This document shows, one piece after another, positions 1-8,113 of a stretch of DNA of 64,000 nucleotides. Location of the stretch: contig JAKIWG010000007.1 in the NCBI GenBank assembly GCA_022750155.1, positions 1 through 64,000 of the forward strand. The letters are read 5' to 3'. The DNA is from Thermoplasmata archaeon. GTDB taxonomy: Archaea > Thermoplasmatota > Thermoplasmata > Lutacidiplasmatales > UBA184. The translations under genes and the position numbers were made by a program. The stretch's first letter is position 1, and every line of letters begins with the position of its first letter. The notes below the pieces were generated by a model. That model was not told the DNA's origin, ran no database searches, and saw only the letters and a list, made by a program, of their open reading frames with translations.

Positions 1-250
1 CACCGCTTATCGCAGCTTGGCACGACCTTCATCGGCGCCTGAGCCTAGCCATTCCTCAACTGACAGGAGTCAGCTACACTGATTGCACTTGACAAGCGTC
101 CAGAACGCGTGTGATCGGCGTCATCGGACCCCCTGTCCAGGGGACTGGGGGTCCCATCGCCCTTCCCCGGAGAGGCCATGGCCTCTGCGAGTGCATGGAA
201 CGCGCGGGCGTTGGGCCCGAGCGCGACCTGAAGGGACCCGGGAACTATAT

Positions 251-1486
251 TTAACGGCTACGTCGGGCGATCGCACTCCTCCACCCCGGCGTCGCCGCCG
301 GGACGACGTACGAGGGGGAAATCGCTCCGGGGAGGGGGAGGTTTTCCCCCCAGAAGAACAGCACGCTCCCCTGGAACTCGCTGTGCACCACCACGATCGC
401 CCCGACCGGAGCGTCCGGGATCTGGAGGGTCACTGTGGTCCGCTCGCTCGCGGCCATCGAGAGGTCCTGGAACGCGACCGCCCCCGCGGCCGGCCGGAAC
501 GCAAGCGATAGCAACAGCGCGATGTCCTCCGCCAACGACACCGCGGCTTGGGGGACCGCACCGATCGTCGGGGCGAACACCGCGCCCCCGAAGAAGAACA
601 CCCCGCCGGAACCGACGGGAACCCATGCGAGCGAGGTCCGGGGTGCGGAGCCGTTCGGGGAGAGGCCGACGTAGCCGATCGACACCCCCTCGTGGGCCGT
701 GAGGGCGGTGAGATTCGCCCCCGCGGGCGAGGCCGAATACTGGACGCCGAGCGCCTGGGCGTAGGAGCTTGAGTAGGTCAGGTTGGAGAACGGCATCGGT
801 CTCGCGGCGGCCGGTAGACCGACCGACCAGGGGTCGGTCAGGGCATAGCCGACGAGCTTCTGCTGGCCGGTCCACCCCAGGCTGTCGTAGGCGAATCCGG
901 TACCGACCCCGGGGGTCGGGTGGCCCTCTACGTATCCGAGGGGGCCTCCCGCCCAGATCAGCACCCCCCCCGAACGGATCCACTGCGGAAGCTGGTTGGA
1001 GTAGAGCGAGAACAGGGAATCCGGGATCACACCGGTCCCGGCCATCACCAGGAAGGCGTGGGGGTGGGCCTGCAGCATCCCCGGGAGGCTCGGAGCGTCG
1101 ACGACCACGATCTGGAGGCGGGAGTGCTCGAGGGTGAGATACGAGCCGAGACGGACCGCGACCCCGTAGACGTCGTTGAACGCCCCATAGAGCGGATGAT
1201 ACTGCGGGTCCGCGAAGACCATGACCGTCGTGTCGGGGTTGTTGAGGGGCGAGCCGGGGACAAGTCCGACGTGGACCGAAAGTGGGTGAAGGCCCGCGGT
1301 GAGCGTGATGGAGGTCTGGAGCCCCTGGGGAGGGATCCGCTCGCTGGTGAGCTGGACCTGAAGGATCGGGATCGAACCCAAGCCGACGACGAGGAGGCTT
1401 TCGACCAGGAGCACGACCACCACGAAAATGGCGAGCGCACCGGCCGCCCGGGGCCCGACCGGTCCGGCGACCGCTGCCCGCCTCAC
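251..1486 (-). CDS. Membrane-anchored secreted protein with GATase1-like domain (cassette A)
   Basis: About 411 residues. I start it at the GTG at 1486 because that forms a 4-base GTGA overlap with the stop of the upstream glycosyltransferase; a longer upstream start at 1573 is possible. A single hydrophobic segment (about residues 15-38) acts as signal or anchor, followed by a beta-rich stretch and then a Rossmann-like region in which IRSGGVLIWAGGPLGY resembles the core of GATase1/ThuA-like folds. I see no convincing catalytic Cys-His pair, so it may bind rather than catalyse. It has a clear paralogue at 11868-13067, each directly after a GT-C membrane enzyme, which suggests a role outside the membrane with that enzyme, for example in surface glycan assembly. 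The function is inferred from context only. Confidence 0.75.
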   Translation of the reverse strand: MRRAAVAGPVGPRAAGALAIFVVVVLLVESLLVVGLGSIPILQVQLTSERIPPQGLQTSITLTAGLHPLSVHVGLVPGSPLNNPDTTVMVFADPQYHPLYGAFNDVYGVAVRLGSYLTLEHSRLQIVVVDAPSLPGMLQAHPHAFLVMAGTGVIPDSLFSLYSNQLPQWIRSGGVLIWAGGPLGYVEGHPTPGVGTGFAYDSLGWTGQQKLVGYALTDPWSVGLPAAARPMPFSNLTYSSSYAQALGVQYSASPAGANLTALTAHEGVSIGYVGLSPNGSAPRTSLAWVPVGSGGVFFFGGAVFAPTIGAVPQAAVSLAEDIALLLSLAFRPAAGAVAFQDLSMAASERTTVTLQIPDAPVGAIVVVHSEFQGSVLFFWGENLPLPGAISPSYVVPAATPGWRSAIARRSR

Positions 1487-2973
1487 GTCGTCGCCGCCTC
1501 GACCGAAGGAGGCCGTACCAGCCGCCATGCGGAGATCGCCGACATCGCGATCAGGCAGGACCCGCCCAGGCAACCGACGAGGAGCCAGAGGGTCCCCCGG
1601 TTGAACGGGCCCTGGTAGGTGTCGAACCCGATGGCGACGGCGTTGACGTAATTCACGGCCCCCGGCCCCATCATGACGGCGAGCGGGTAGAAGTAGGCCA
1701 GCGGGGTCAATAGCGCCATGTACAGCCCGAACGCGGCCGCCGAGAGCAGCCCGTATAGGACGAGCCCGGCCCTACCGAGCCAGGGCGTCGCCAATAGGAC
1801 GAGCGCCAGCGGTCCGACCATGTTCTCGGACTGGGGCGTGGAGTCGAACAGGACGACCCCCACCACCAGGGAGAGGGCCACCGTGGCGACCAGAGGGAGC
1901 GACAGGGGCGTCCAACTTCGCCAGTTCGACCAGCGGGCGCGCACGAACAAGGCGAGGACCCCCACGATGCCGACGACGACCAGGAGGCGGAGCGCCATCA
2001 GAACGCCGGGGGCGTACTGTCGGAGCTGGAGCACGTCGAACGGGGGGAAGAACCTGGGCACGGCGCCGTTGTAAACGACGAGCACACTCAGGCCGCCGTA
2101 GACCCCGCTCGCCGAACCTCCCGCGAGGCTCTGGCTGATTGGTCCCAGGTAGAGCAGGAACGGCACCACCCCCAGTCCCAGCCCGAGGGCGTATTGCCCG
2201 ATGGTCACCAGCCTCGACCGCCAGGCCCCGATCGTGCCCCTCGGCCGCATCAGGAAGACGAGCAGGCCGAGGGGGATCAGCACCGCGGGGTACGCCTTCG
2301 CCGAGATCGCGAGGGCCAGCACCACCCCGGAGGCGAGGGGCCAATCGTACACGAGGGCGGCGAGGAACAGCAGCATGAACAGTGTGGCGAGCCCGTCGAC
2401 CTCCCCGTGGACCGCCGTCGCCCAGATCAGCAGGGGGTTCAGGAACCAGATCGCCGACGCCAGGTCCGCTTCCCGAGCGCTTCGGAATCGGCTCACGAGC
2501 TGAAAGATCACCAGGGTCGAGGCCACGTCGGCGAGGATGAGCGGGAGCTTCAGGGCCAGCAGCGCCGTCGGGCTGGGAACCAAGTTCGAAGTCAGGCCCG
2601 TCGCGACCACGGCGGGAGTGATGGAATCGAAGGTCGGCACGAGCGACGACGTAGGGAAGAACGCCGAGGCCAGGGCGTAGAGCGGGGCGCTCAGCAAGGG
2701 GCCCAACGGGGGATTGAAGTAGAGCGTGGAGGAGTACGGCGACCCGGTGTAGATCAGGTCCAGCCCGGAGAGGATGAAATCCGGCGTGTCGATCCCCCAG
2801 GACGTGATCGGCGCGAGGATCAGGCGCGCGGCCAACCCAATGAGGACGATCCAACGAAGCCGCCTCGTGCGGGGCGACTTCCACAGTTCCCGGAACCGCA
2901 CCCGTAGCGCACCCAATGCGAAGCGGAGGTCGGCCTCGGTCGGAGCGACCAGCTCGCCGAACGCCCTGCGCAC
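1483..2973 (-). CDS. GT-C superfamily integral-membrane glycosyltransferase (cassette A)
   Basis: 496 residues from a GTG start. A basic cytoplasmic N-terminus is followed by 10 or more hydrophobic segments. An acidic loop just after the first membrane segment (SWGIDTPDF) and the repeated pattern FLNPLLIWATAVHGEVDG are typical of GT-C enzymes such as GT87/PIG-M-like mannosyltransferases, which transfer sugars from polyprenyl-phosphate donors on the outer face of the membrane. The paralogue at 13039-14598 keeps the same architecture. It lies downstream of the GT4 gene and overlaps the following secreted-protein gene by 4 bases, so the three probably form one transcript. The substrate cannot be read from sequence. 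Confidence 0.8.
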   Translation of the reverse strand: MRRAFGELVAPTEADLRFALGALRVRFRELWKSPRTRRLRWIVLIGLAARLILAPITSWGIDTPDFILSGLDLIYTGSPYSSTLYFNPPLGPLLSAPLYALASAFFPTSSLVPTFDSITPAVVATGLTSNLVPSPTALLALKLPLILADVASTLVIFQLVSRFRSAREADLASAIWFLNPLLIWATAVHGEVDGLATLFMLLFLAALVYDWPLASGVVLALAISAKAYPAVLIPLGLLVFLMRPRGTIGAWRSRLVTIGQYALGLGLGVVPFLLYLGPISQSLAGGSASGVYGGLSVLVVYNGAVPRFFPPFDVLQLRQYAPGVLMALRLLVVVGIVGVLALFVRARWSNWRSWTPLSLPLVATVALSLVVGVVLFDSTPQSENMVGPLALVLLATPWLGRAGLVLYGLLSAAAFGLYMALLTPLAYFYPLAVMMGPGAVNYVNAVAIGFDTYQGPFNRGTLWLLVGCLGGSCLIAMSAISAWRLVRPPSVEAATT

Positions 2974-3024
2974 GGTTCGAGGTTCCGGGGGAAGTGGGTC
3001 AGGCTGCGTGGACGGACCCCGGGG

Positions 3025-4257
3025 TCACCGAACGGCTTCGGCATGGGCCGCCCCGGCGTGGAGGATCGGCGCCGTGAGCTGCGGGAGCGCTTGATCCCAG
3101 CTGAACAGGGCCGCGGCGGCTGTCGTCCGCTCGGCCAACCGGTGCCTTCGACCGGGTTCGAGCCAGAGCTCGCGCAATGCGCGCTCCAGGGCCCGCGGGT
3201 CGCGGCTCGGATAGACGATCCCCGCCCCCGTTTCGACCAGGAGGGGACCGATGCCCGGACCCTCGGAGCTGAGGACGGGGCACCCATAATGAACCGCCTC
3301 GGTGGCGACGACGCCGAACCCTTCCGATTCGGTCCCCGTCAGCACGAGGATCCATGCGCTGCGGAATCGACGGGCGAGCTCCGCATCGGTCAGTCGTCCC
3401 AGGAACTGGACGTACGGAGTGAGGCCTACCTTCGCGCAATCCGCTTCCACCTCCGCCCGACGGTCCCCGTCGCCGACGAACCACGCGAAGATCTCCACGC
3501 CATCGGAACGCAGGCTCGCCAGCGCCTCGAGCAACCGTTCCGGCCTCTTGTAGGAATGGCCCCAGTCCAGCCCGCCCACAAAGAGGACCGCGTGGTCCTT
3601 TCCGGGAAGCGAGCCGGGAGCGGCGCCGGCGATGTCCACCGGAGGGAGCACCCCCAATCCGATCCCGGGACCTAGGGGAATGACCAGGATCCGGTCGCGA
3701 GCCACCCCCCGACCCACCAGGAGCCGAGCATGTCGCGGGGTCGTTACGAGGATCGCCGAGGCCCTTCGGAGCAGCCACCCTTCCCAGGTTCCGAACGGGC
3801 GCGCATAGATGTGCTCGATGTCGAGGTCGGCGTGGTAGGTGGCCACCCACGGGATTCCTCGAAGCATCCCCCACCCTACCCCGAAGTCGGCGGAGAGAGA
3901 CGGGAAGTTCCCCCAGATGACGTCCGGGTCGAATTCGCGCAGGGCCCGAAACAGCGGCCGGGGCCGGAGGAGGTTCTCCCCAAAGAACCTCCAAGACGGG
4001 AGGTACCGGACCGGGAACGGGTCGCCTTCAGCCTCGGGATCGGCCGGGGGAATGGTCCGACCGACTTGACTCCCGGGGCGCAACAGGTAATCCGCGGTGA
4101 ACACACATACGTCGGCCTGCTTGGCGAGCTCGCGCGATACCAGCTGATGGTAGAACTCGGCCCCGCCCGTCCAGGGGGGGTACACATGCGTGACCACCGC
4201 CACCCGTGGCCGGCGCACGGAACGGCCCGCTCGATCCCCCTGCGGGCGGCCAGGCAT
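3025..4257 (-). CDS. Glycosyltransferase family 4 (GT-B fold)
   Basis: 410 residues. The N-terminal Rossmann domain begins VAVVTHVYPPWTGGAEFYHQ, the usual GT4 opening with a glycine-rich acceptor loop. The C-terminal domain carries the donor-binding motif EGFGVVATEAVHYGCPV, with the first Glu of the E-x7-E pattern, and LFVGGLDWGHSYKRPERLLEAL at its beginning. No membrane segment is seen, so it likely works on the cytoplasmic side, adding a hexose to a lipid-linked or nucleotide-linked acceptor. It is first in a leftward operon with the GT-C enzyme (51-base gap) and the secreted protein. The sugar and acceptor are unknown. Confidence 0.85.
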   Translation of the reverse strand: MPGRPQGDRAGRSVRRPRVAVVTHVYPPWTGGAEFYHQLVSRELAKQADVCVFTADYLLRPGSQVGRTIPPADPEAEGDPFPVRYLPSWRFFGENLLRPRPLFRALREFDPDVIWGNFPSLSADFGVGWGMLRGIPWVATYHADLDIEHIYARPFGTWEGWLLRRASAILVTTPRHARLLVGRGVARDRILVIPLGPGIGLGVLPPVDIAGAAPGSLPGKDHAVLFVGGLDWGHSYKRPERLLEALASLRSDGVEIFAWFVGDGDRRAEVEADCAKVGLTPYVQFLGRLTDAELARRFRSAWILVLTGTESEGFGVVATEAVHYGCPVLSSEGPGIGPLLVETGAGIVYPSRDPRALERALRELWLEPGRRHRLAERTTAAAALFSWDQALPQLTAPILHAGAAHAEAVR

Positions 4258-4359
4258 TGAGGTGCAAGAGAGGGCCGCCGAGATAACGATTCGGCCGTGC
4301 CGGTCCGAGGGTGAGAGGAACGGCCGGACGTCCCGGCGACGTACGGCCGGCGCCCGGGC

Positions 4360-5130
4360 CTATCGGTGGGAGGATTCGAACCGGGCCGCCGCGTAGCGGC
4401 AAAGTCCGTCTCGGTTCGGTTCGCAACCCGCACAGTTCCTCTCCGCGGGGACCGGGGGACGGGTACGGTCGGCACGGATCTGGGTGACCGCGGCACGGAT
4501 CCAATGAGCCTCGAGGTCGGTGTACGGGACCTCCACCCAACCTTCGCGTTCGCCCCGGCCCGCCGCGTCCCCATACAGGACCACGCCCATGGCCGGTCGA
4601 TGGCCAGTCATCGCCTCGATCAACCGGCACTCGGCGATCGCCTGGACGGTATCGAAGACCCGGCCGTGTGCCTCATGAAAGCCCACGAACAGATGCGTCG
4701 CCTTGTACTCGATGGGCATCAGGGAGCCGTCCGAGTGCCGGACGATGAAGTCCGGACGCCCGCTGAGTCCGAGCTCGTCGTCGATCAGGTTCATCCCGTG
4801 CCGAAGGAGGGAGTCGTCGATCCGGGTCCGCTCGGGGGGGAACAGGAAGGGCAGATCGTCCTCTCCCTCGTCGCGGTAGACGAGTACATCGTGCGGGTCG
4901 AGGTCGAGGCGTCCCTCGTTGACGCGCAAGTGCACCGTCGACGGGGTGAACAGGGGGGAATGGCGCTCGGGGACCACGTCGAGCGGAGTGCACGCCATCT
5001 GCGGTGTCCCGAGGCGCTCGGACCGTCGCCGAGCGTGCGTCAACTCCATCTCGTGCGGGCATCGGGAGTAGGTCACGAGGTCGTGCGGGGTCAGGTGCTC
5101 GGGCCGGAGGTCGAGGGACGCGGAGCTCAT
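4360..5130 (-). CDS. Cas4-like RecB-family (PD-(D/E)XK) nuclease with Fe-S cysteines
   Basis: 256 residues. The nuclease core is visible as GRPDFIVRHSDGSLMPIEYK (motif II Asp and motif III ExK) followed by QAIAECRLIEA, the Q-x3-Y/C helix typical of RecB nucleases. Four cysteines, C24 near the N-terminus and C233, C236 and C244 near the C-terminus, match the 1+3 arrangement that holds a 4Fe-4S cluster in Cas4, AddB and Dna2. No CRISPR array or cas1/cas2 is present in the window, so this is a stand-alone Cas4-type DNA exonuclease. It starts 24 bases after the nucleotidyltransferase-fold gene on the same strand, so the two are probably co-transcribed. Confidence 0.8.
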   Translation of the reverse strand: MSSASLDLRPEHLTPHDLVTYSRCPHEMELTHARRRSERLGTPQMACTPLDVVPERHSPLFTPSTVHLRVNEGRLDLDPHDVLVYRDEGEDDLPFLFPPERTRIDDSLLRHGMNLIDDELGLSGRPDFIVRHSDGSLMPIEYKATHLFVGFHEAHGRVFDTVQAIAECRLIEAMTGHRPAMGVVLYGDAAGRGEREGWVEVPYTDLEAHWIRAAVTQIRADRTRPPVPAERNCAGCEPNRDGLCRYAAARFESSHR

Positions 5131-5154
5131 CCGCAGCCTTTCTCCGCGTGCAGG

Positions 5155-6111
5155 CTATGAAGCCGCGCTTGGACTGGATTCGCCCGCCCCGACGTGGGGC
5201 ACGGACGGGCCGGCGAGCATCCCCTCGGCCTCCCTCCACGCCGTTCGGTCGACGCCCGCGCCCTCGAAGATCTCGTGGAGTAGCCGCAGGTCTGGCCCCT
5301 CCTCACGCAACCGGTTCGCGATCGCCGAGACCCGTTCCGGGCGGTGCTGGATGAACGCCCGGGCGAAGGCGAACTCGAGGCGGCTGACCCGGAGCGCTTG
5401 TCCCTCCACGGTCACGGACCGGACCGGAAGCTTCTCCTCCGGCATTCGCCACTCCAGGTCGTAGGGTCCCGCAGGCGCGGCTTCGAGTTGGGTGGCCCAT
5501 TCCACCCGCATGCCGCGCGCGAGCGTCCCGACGAACGCCCGTCCCCCGAGCACACGGTGTCCCGGGACCCACGTGGTGGGCGACACCGGCTCGATCAGAT
5601 ACTCCGAGAGCGCGTCTCCGATGGCGCGCACTCCGGCCATGGTCGTGCCCAGGTCGAGGTCCTGGCACCGGATGGGTACGCCCTGCAGGAGGGCCGCGGC
5701 CGACCCGCCCACATGCCAGGGCGTCGAGAGCTGCTCGAGTGCGGGCCCGATCCGGGCGACGACCTCCTTCAGCGTTTCATGAACCGGCGGCTCCATCCCG
5801 CCGTAGAGTTGAGCCATCTGGGCCTCGAACACGAATCGGGTCCGGTTGTACGCCGCGCGGACCTGGGATTCCTGGTCGATCGGGAGCTCGAACTCACGGT
5901 GCCAACAGCGGGGACCTCCGAACTGGCACGACGAGCCCGGACGGGACCAACCGAGCGGCTCTGGCGAGCCCTTGGGTGGCCCCCCCGCATCCTGTCCACC
6001 CTCTTGGGCGTGAAACACGAACTGCACGAGGTCTCCGGACCGCTCCCGCGTCAGCTGGTGCAGGAACCCTCCGCCGAGGTCCGGTCCCGAGACCATCTCT
6101 GGATACGGCAC
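5155..6111 (-). CDS. Nucleotidyltransferase-fold protein with an unusual Cys/His N-terminal region
   Basis: 318 residues. The middle carries the nucleotidyltransferase signature WHVGGSAAALLQG (GGSA at 135-138) followed by DLDLG (151-155), the two acidic residues expected for metal binding; a third carboxylate is likely further on but I cannot fix it. The first 70 residues form a distinct region with His34, glycine pairs and SCQFGGPRCWH (Cys62, Cys69, His71), which could bind metal. I do not recognise that region. No helix-turn-helix is seen. It is the first gene of a pair with the Cas4-like nuclease. Related folds serve as tRNA or protein nucleotidyltransferases, or as the toxin or antitoxin of MNT/AbiEii systems; which applies here is unknown. 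Confidence 0.6.
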   Translation of the reverse strand: MPYPEMVSGPDLGGGFLHQLTRERSGDLVQFVFHAQEGGQDAGGPPKGSPEPLGWSRPGSSCQFGGPRCWHREFELPIDQESQVRAAYNRTRFVFEAQMAQLYGGMEPPVHETLKEVVARIGPALEQLSTPWHVGGSAAALLQGVPIRCQDLDLGTTMAGVRAIGDALSEYLIEPVSPTTWVPGHRVLGGRAFVGTLARGMRVEWATQLEAAPAGPYDLEWRMPEEKLPVRSVTVEGQALRVSRLEFAFARAFIQHRPERVSAIANRLREEGPDLRLLHEIFEGAGVDRTAWREAEGMLAGPSVPHVGAGESSPSAAS

Positions 6112-6201
6112 GCGGAGGCCCCTCGGAACGGACGGCTTCGGCTCCGCCGCTCCCCGACGGGAAGTCGGTGCGGGCCCTTATACCCGGCCCCTCCCGCGCG
6201 C

Positions 6202-7053
6202 TCAGGCGGTGGCAATCGGCGCAGCGAGCGGGATGGGCCCCATGCGCGATGCCACCAGTCCGTGCGACGACTGGGCGCACAGGTACGTCCCGTTGGCGAG
6301 GGTCATCCAGTCGGCGCGGTGGGAGTCGAACGGCTCGCTCCCGATCATCACCTGCTTGGGGTCGGCGACGTACGTCATCTGATAGTAGGGCCGGTCGTCA
6401 AAGAACCGTGGCCCGTGCTCCCCGCGCCAGTGGCAGAACGCCCACAGCTCGTTCGGGCCCCGGGAGAACAGGACATTGAGCCCGTCGAACGGCCCGCCCT
6501 TCGGCGATCCCTGGTTTCGCCATACGTGGACCAGGTCGTCCACGGTCTGGGCGTACGCCCCCAGCGGGTCGACCTGCTCCTCGAGATGACGGACGAACAG
6601 CCAGAACAGCACCTCGCTGTCGTTCACCCCCATCACTTTCCGCTCGTACTTTCCGAGCAGGGGGCGGGTCTCCCTCGGGAACGGGATCGACCCGTTGTGG
6701 GCGAACAGGTCGCCCTCGTGGGTGAACGGCTGGACGTTCTCGAGGGCGATGAGGCGCTCCCGTCGCAGCCGCATGGGATTGCTGGCCGCCCGCAGGTGGG
6801 CGATCACCATCGGGCTCGTCGCACGGGCCGCGGCCGCCATGAATCGTTCCCGCTCGCCCGGCTCGAACGCTCCCCCGATCCCCTTCTCGAGACGGGGGGT
6901 CCGGGTCGCCCGGTACCATCCGATCCCCCAACCGTCCCGCTGGGCGGTCTTCTCCGACGCCTGGGACTGCCTAAGCAGCGAACGGTCGGTCGATACCAGC
7001 CAAGGTTCCGCGGGGGTTGCCGGGCTCGAAAGGAGTCCAAAAAGGCGGCACAT
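6202..7053 (-). CDS. Class II glutamine amidotransferase (Ntn hydrolase, YafJ type)
   Basis: 283 residues starting MCRLFGLLSS. I chose the ATG at 7053 over an upstream start because processing must leave Cys2 as the N-terminal nucleophile, the defining feature of Gn_AT_II enzymes. A TATA box about 27 bases upstream fits a leaderless transcript. DGWGIGWYR (substrate loop), AHLRAASNPMRL and FAHNGSI (the Asn-Gly oxyanion region) are all present. The protein is a lone amidotransferase domain without a synthetase partner, like bacterial YafJ, so it probably releases ammonia or hydrolyses a gamma-glutamyl or related amide. It is divergent from the iron-sulfur carrier genes. Confidence 0.85.
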   Translation of the reverse strand: MCRLFGLLSSPATPAEPWLVSTDRSLLRQSQASEKTAQRDGWGIGWYRATRTPRLEKGIGGAFEPGERERFMAAAARATSPMVIAHLRAASNPMRLRRERLIALENVQPFTHEGDLFAHNGSIPFPRETRPLLGKYERKVMGVNDSEVLFWLFVRHLEEQVDPLGAYAQTVDDLVHVWRNQGSPKGGPFDGLNVLFSRGPNELWAFCHWRGEHGPRFFDDRPYYQMTYVADPKQVMIGSEPFDSHRADWMTLANGTYLCAQSSHGLVASRMGPIPLAAPIATA

Positions 7054-7076
7054 CGGCCCTACGACGGTGGGGGCCG

Positions 7077-7084
7077 AGATAAAC
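7077..7084 (-). promoter_or_regulatory. TATA box of the class II amidotransferase gene
   Basis: GTTTATCT on the minus strand, centred about 27 bases before the ATG at 7053. The spacing implies transcription starting at or next to the start codon. Confidence 0.6.
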
Positions 7085-7126
7085 CTCCCCCCGAGTCCAT
7101 TTCGTCGCGGCCCGGAAGACACAACG

Positions 7127-7134
7127 CTTTTACA
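7127..7134 (+). promoter_or_regulatory. Candidate TATA box of the A-type carrier gene
   Basis: CTTTTACA, about 35 bases upstream of the ATG at 7167. A second AT-rich element (CTATATT, 7148-7154) lies closer. A purine-rich GGAGACGGAG sits directly before the start codon and can serve as ribosome binding site. Confidence 0.45.
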
Positions 7135-7166
7135 CACCCGTCGGTTGCTATATTCGGAGACGGAGA

Positions 7167-7496
7167 ATGGTGCACGTGGACGTAACGCACTCTGCCCAGG
7201 AGCAGGTGCTCAAGATCATGCAGAAGCAGGGGAAGCCCGAGGCGGCCCTGCGCCTGTTCGTTCAGGGAGGCGGATGCTCGGGCCTCACCTACGGGATGAC
7301 GTTCGACAAGCCGGAGACGGGCGACGATATCGCGTTCCAGGACGGCGGGTTGACCGTCGTCGTCGACAAGGCGAGCGCGCCGCTTCTCGAGGGGATCAAA
7401 GTCGACTACCTCCTCGGGCTCGAAGCTTCCGGGTTCAAGATCTACAACCCGAACGCCAAGGAGACCTGCTCTTGCGGCAAGTCGTTCTCGGCATAG
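7167..7496 (+). CDS. A-type iron-sulfur cluster carrier (IscA/ErpA/HesB family)
   Basis: 109 residues, full family length. The three conserved cluster-binding cysteines are present: GGGCSG (C37) and the C-terminal CSCG pair (C101, C103), in the classic C-x(about 60)-C-G-C arrangement. It delivers 2Fe-2S or 4Fe-4S clusters to target proteins in the cytoplasm; targets nearby could include the Rieske protein and the Cas4-like nuclease, though this is only inference. It is followed after 78 bases by a second, cysteine-rich relative with its own promoter. Confidence 0.9.
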   Translation: MVHVDVTHSAQEQVLKIMQKQGKPEAALRLFVQGGGCSGLTYGMTFDKPETGDDIAFQDGGLTVVVDKASAPLLEGIKVDYLLGLEASGFKIYNPNAKETCSCGKSFSA

Positions 7497-7520
7497 GTTC
7501 GGCCACCGGGCGCCGCAGGA

Positions 7521-7527
7521 TTATATA
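7521..7527 (+). promoter_or_regulatory. TATA box of the cysteine-rich A-type carrier gene
   Basis: TTATATA sits 48-54 bases before the ATG at 7575, leaving room for a short leader that contains a strong GGAGGG ribosome binding site at about 7561-7566. It indicates independent transcription from the upstream paralogue. Confidence 0.6.
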
Positions 7528-7574
7528 GCCCCCGGGGCGTGGAACCCTCGGGGACGTTGAGGAGGGCCCCAGAG

Positions 7575-7970
7575 ATGTCGGTAAACATTGAAGTCAGCAA
7601 AGAGGCGGTATCCCAGGTCCAGACGCTCATCAAAGCGCAGAAGCCGGGCACGGCCGTGCGTGTCTTCGTCCAGGCGGGCGGGGGCGGCGGCGGGTGCGGC
7701 GACGGATGCGGCTGCGGCGCAGGCGAGGCGAAGGCCGGCCCGTCCTTCGGGTTGGCCTTCGACAACCCGCGCAGCGGAGACGAGGTCGTCTCGGTCGACG
7801 GGCTCCAGATCATCGTAGACCCGATGAGCGCGGAGTTCGTCAACGGGGCGAAGATCGACTTCGTCCAGAGCCTGGATGCGACCGGATTCACCATCGTCCC
7901 TCCCCATCAGACCGTGCCGGACGCTCCCATCGGGAGCGGGTGCGGATGCGGGAGCGGCGGCTGCTGCTGA
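7575..7970 (+). CDS. Cysteine-rich A-type (HesB/IscA-like) protein
   Basis: 131 residues from the ATG preceded by GGAGGG; an upstream GTG at 7539 is less likely. The fold matches the preceding carrier (VSKEAVSQVQTLIK, FVQAGG, VDPMSAEFVNGAKIDFV, ATGFTI). The cluster regions are altered: after a run of glycines it has C41, C45 and C47 instead of one Cys, with a short Gly/Ala/Lys insertion, and it ends GCGCGSGGCC (C123, C125, C130, C131). Seven cysteines could hold a different or larger metal centre, or both a cluster and another metal. It is a divergent tandem duplicate; its role in cluster assembly or metal storage is inferred. Confidence 0.85.
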   Translation: MSVNIEVSKEAVSQVQTLIKAQKPGTAVRVFVQAGGGGGGCGDGCGCGAGEAKAGPSFGLAFDNPRSGDEVVSVDGLQIIVDPMSAEFVNGAKIDFVQSLDATGFTIVPPHQTVPDAPIGSGCGCGSGGCC

Positions 7971-8077
7971 ACGGCTGGACCAACCTTTTCTGCTATCCCC
8001 GTCCGGGTCCGATAGTCATGCACCGTCGAACGGCAACGAACCTCTCGAACGCACCCGTCGAGTGGGCCCCCAAGCAT

Positions 8078-8085
8078 TAGTATAG
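8078..8085 (+). promoter_or_regulatory. TATA box of the GT2 glycosyltransferase gene
   Basis: TAGTATAG, about 30 bases upstream of the ATG at 8114, with a GAGGTAA ribosome-binding-like sequence just before the start. Confidence 0.5.
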
Positions 8086-8113
8086 GCTCATCCGGTCCCT
8101 CTCGAGGTAACGC

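Noticed and set aside
1-250. A possible gene end on the plus strand at 1-42 and short ORFs to 511
   Set aside because: Only 13 codons remain before the stop and the other ORFs are shadows; not enough to support a call.
4360-5130. CRISPR-associated Cas4
   Set aside because: No repeat array, cas1, cas2 or effector gene is in the window, so only a Cas4-like nuclease can be claimed.
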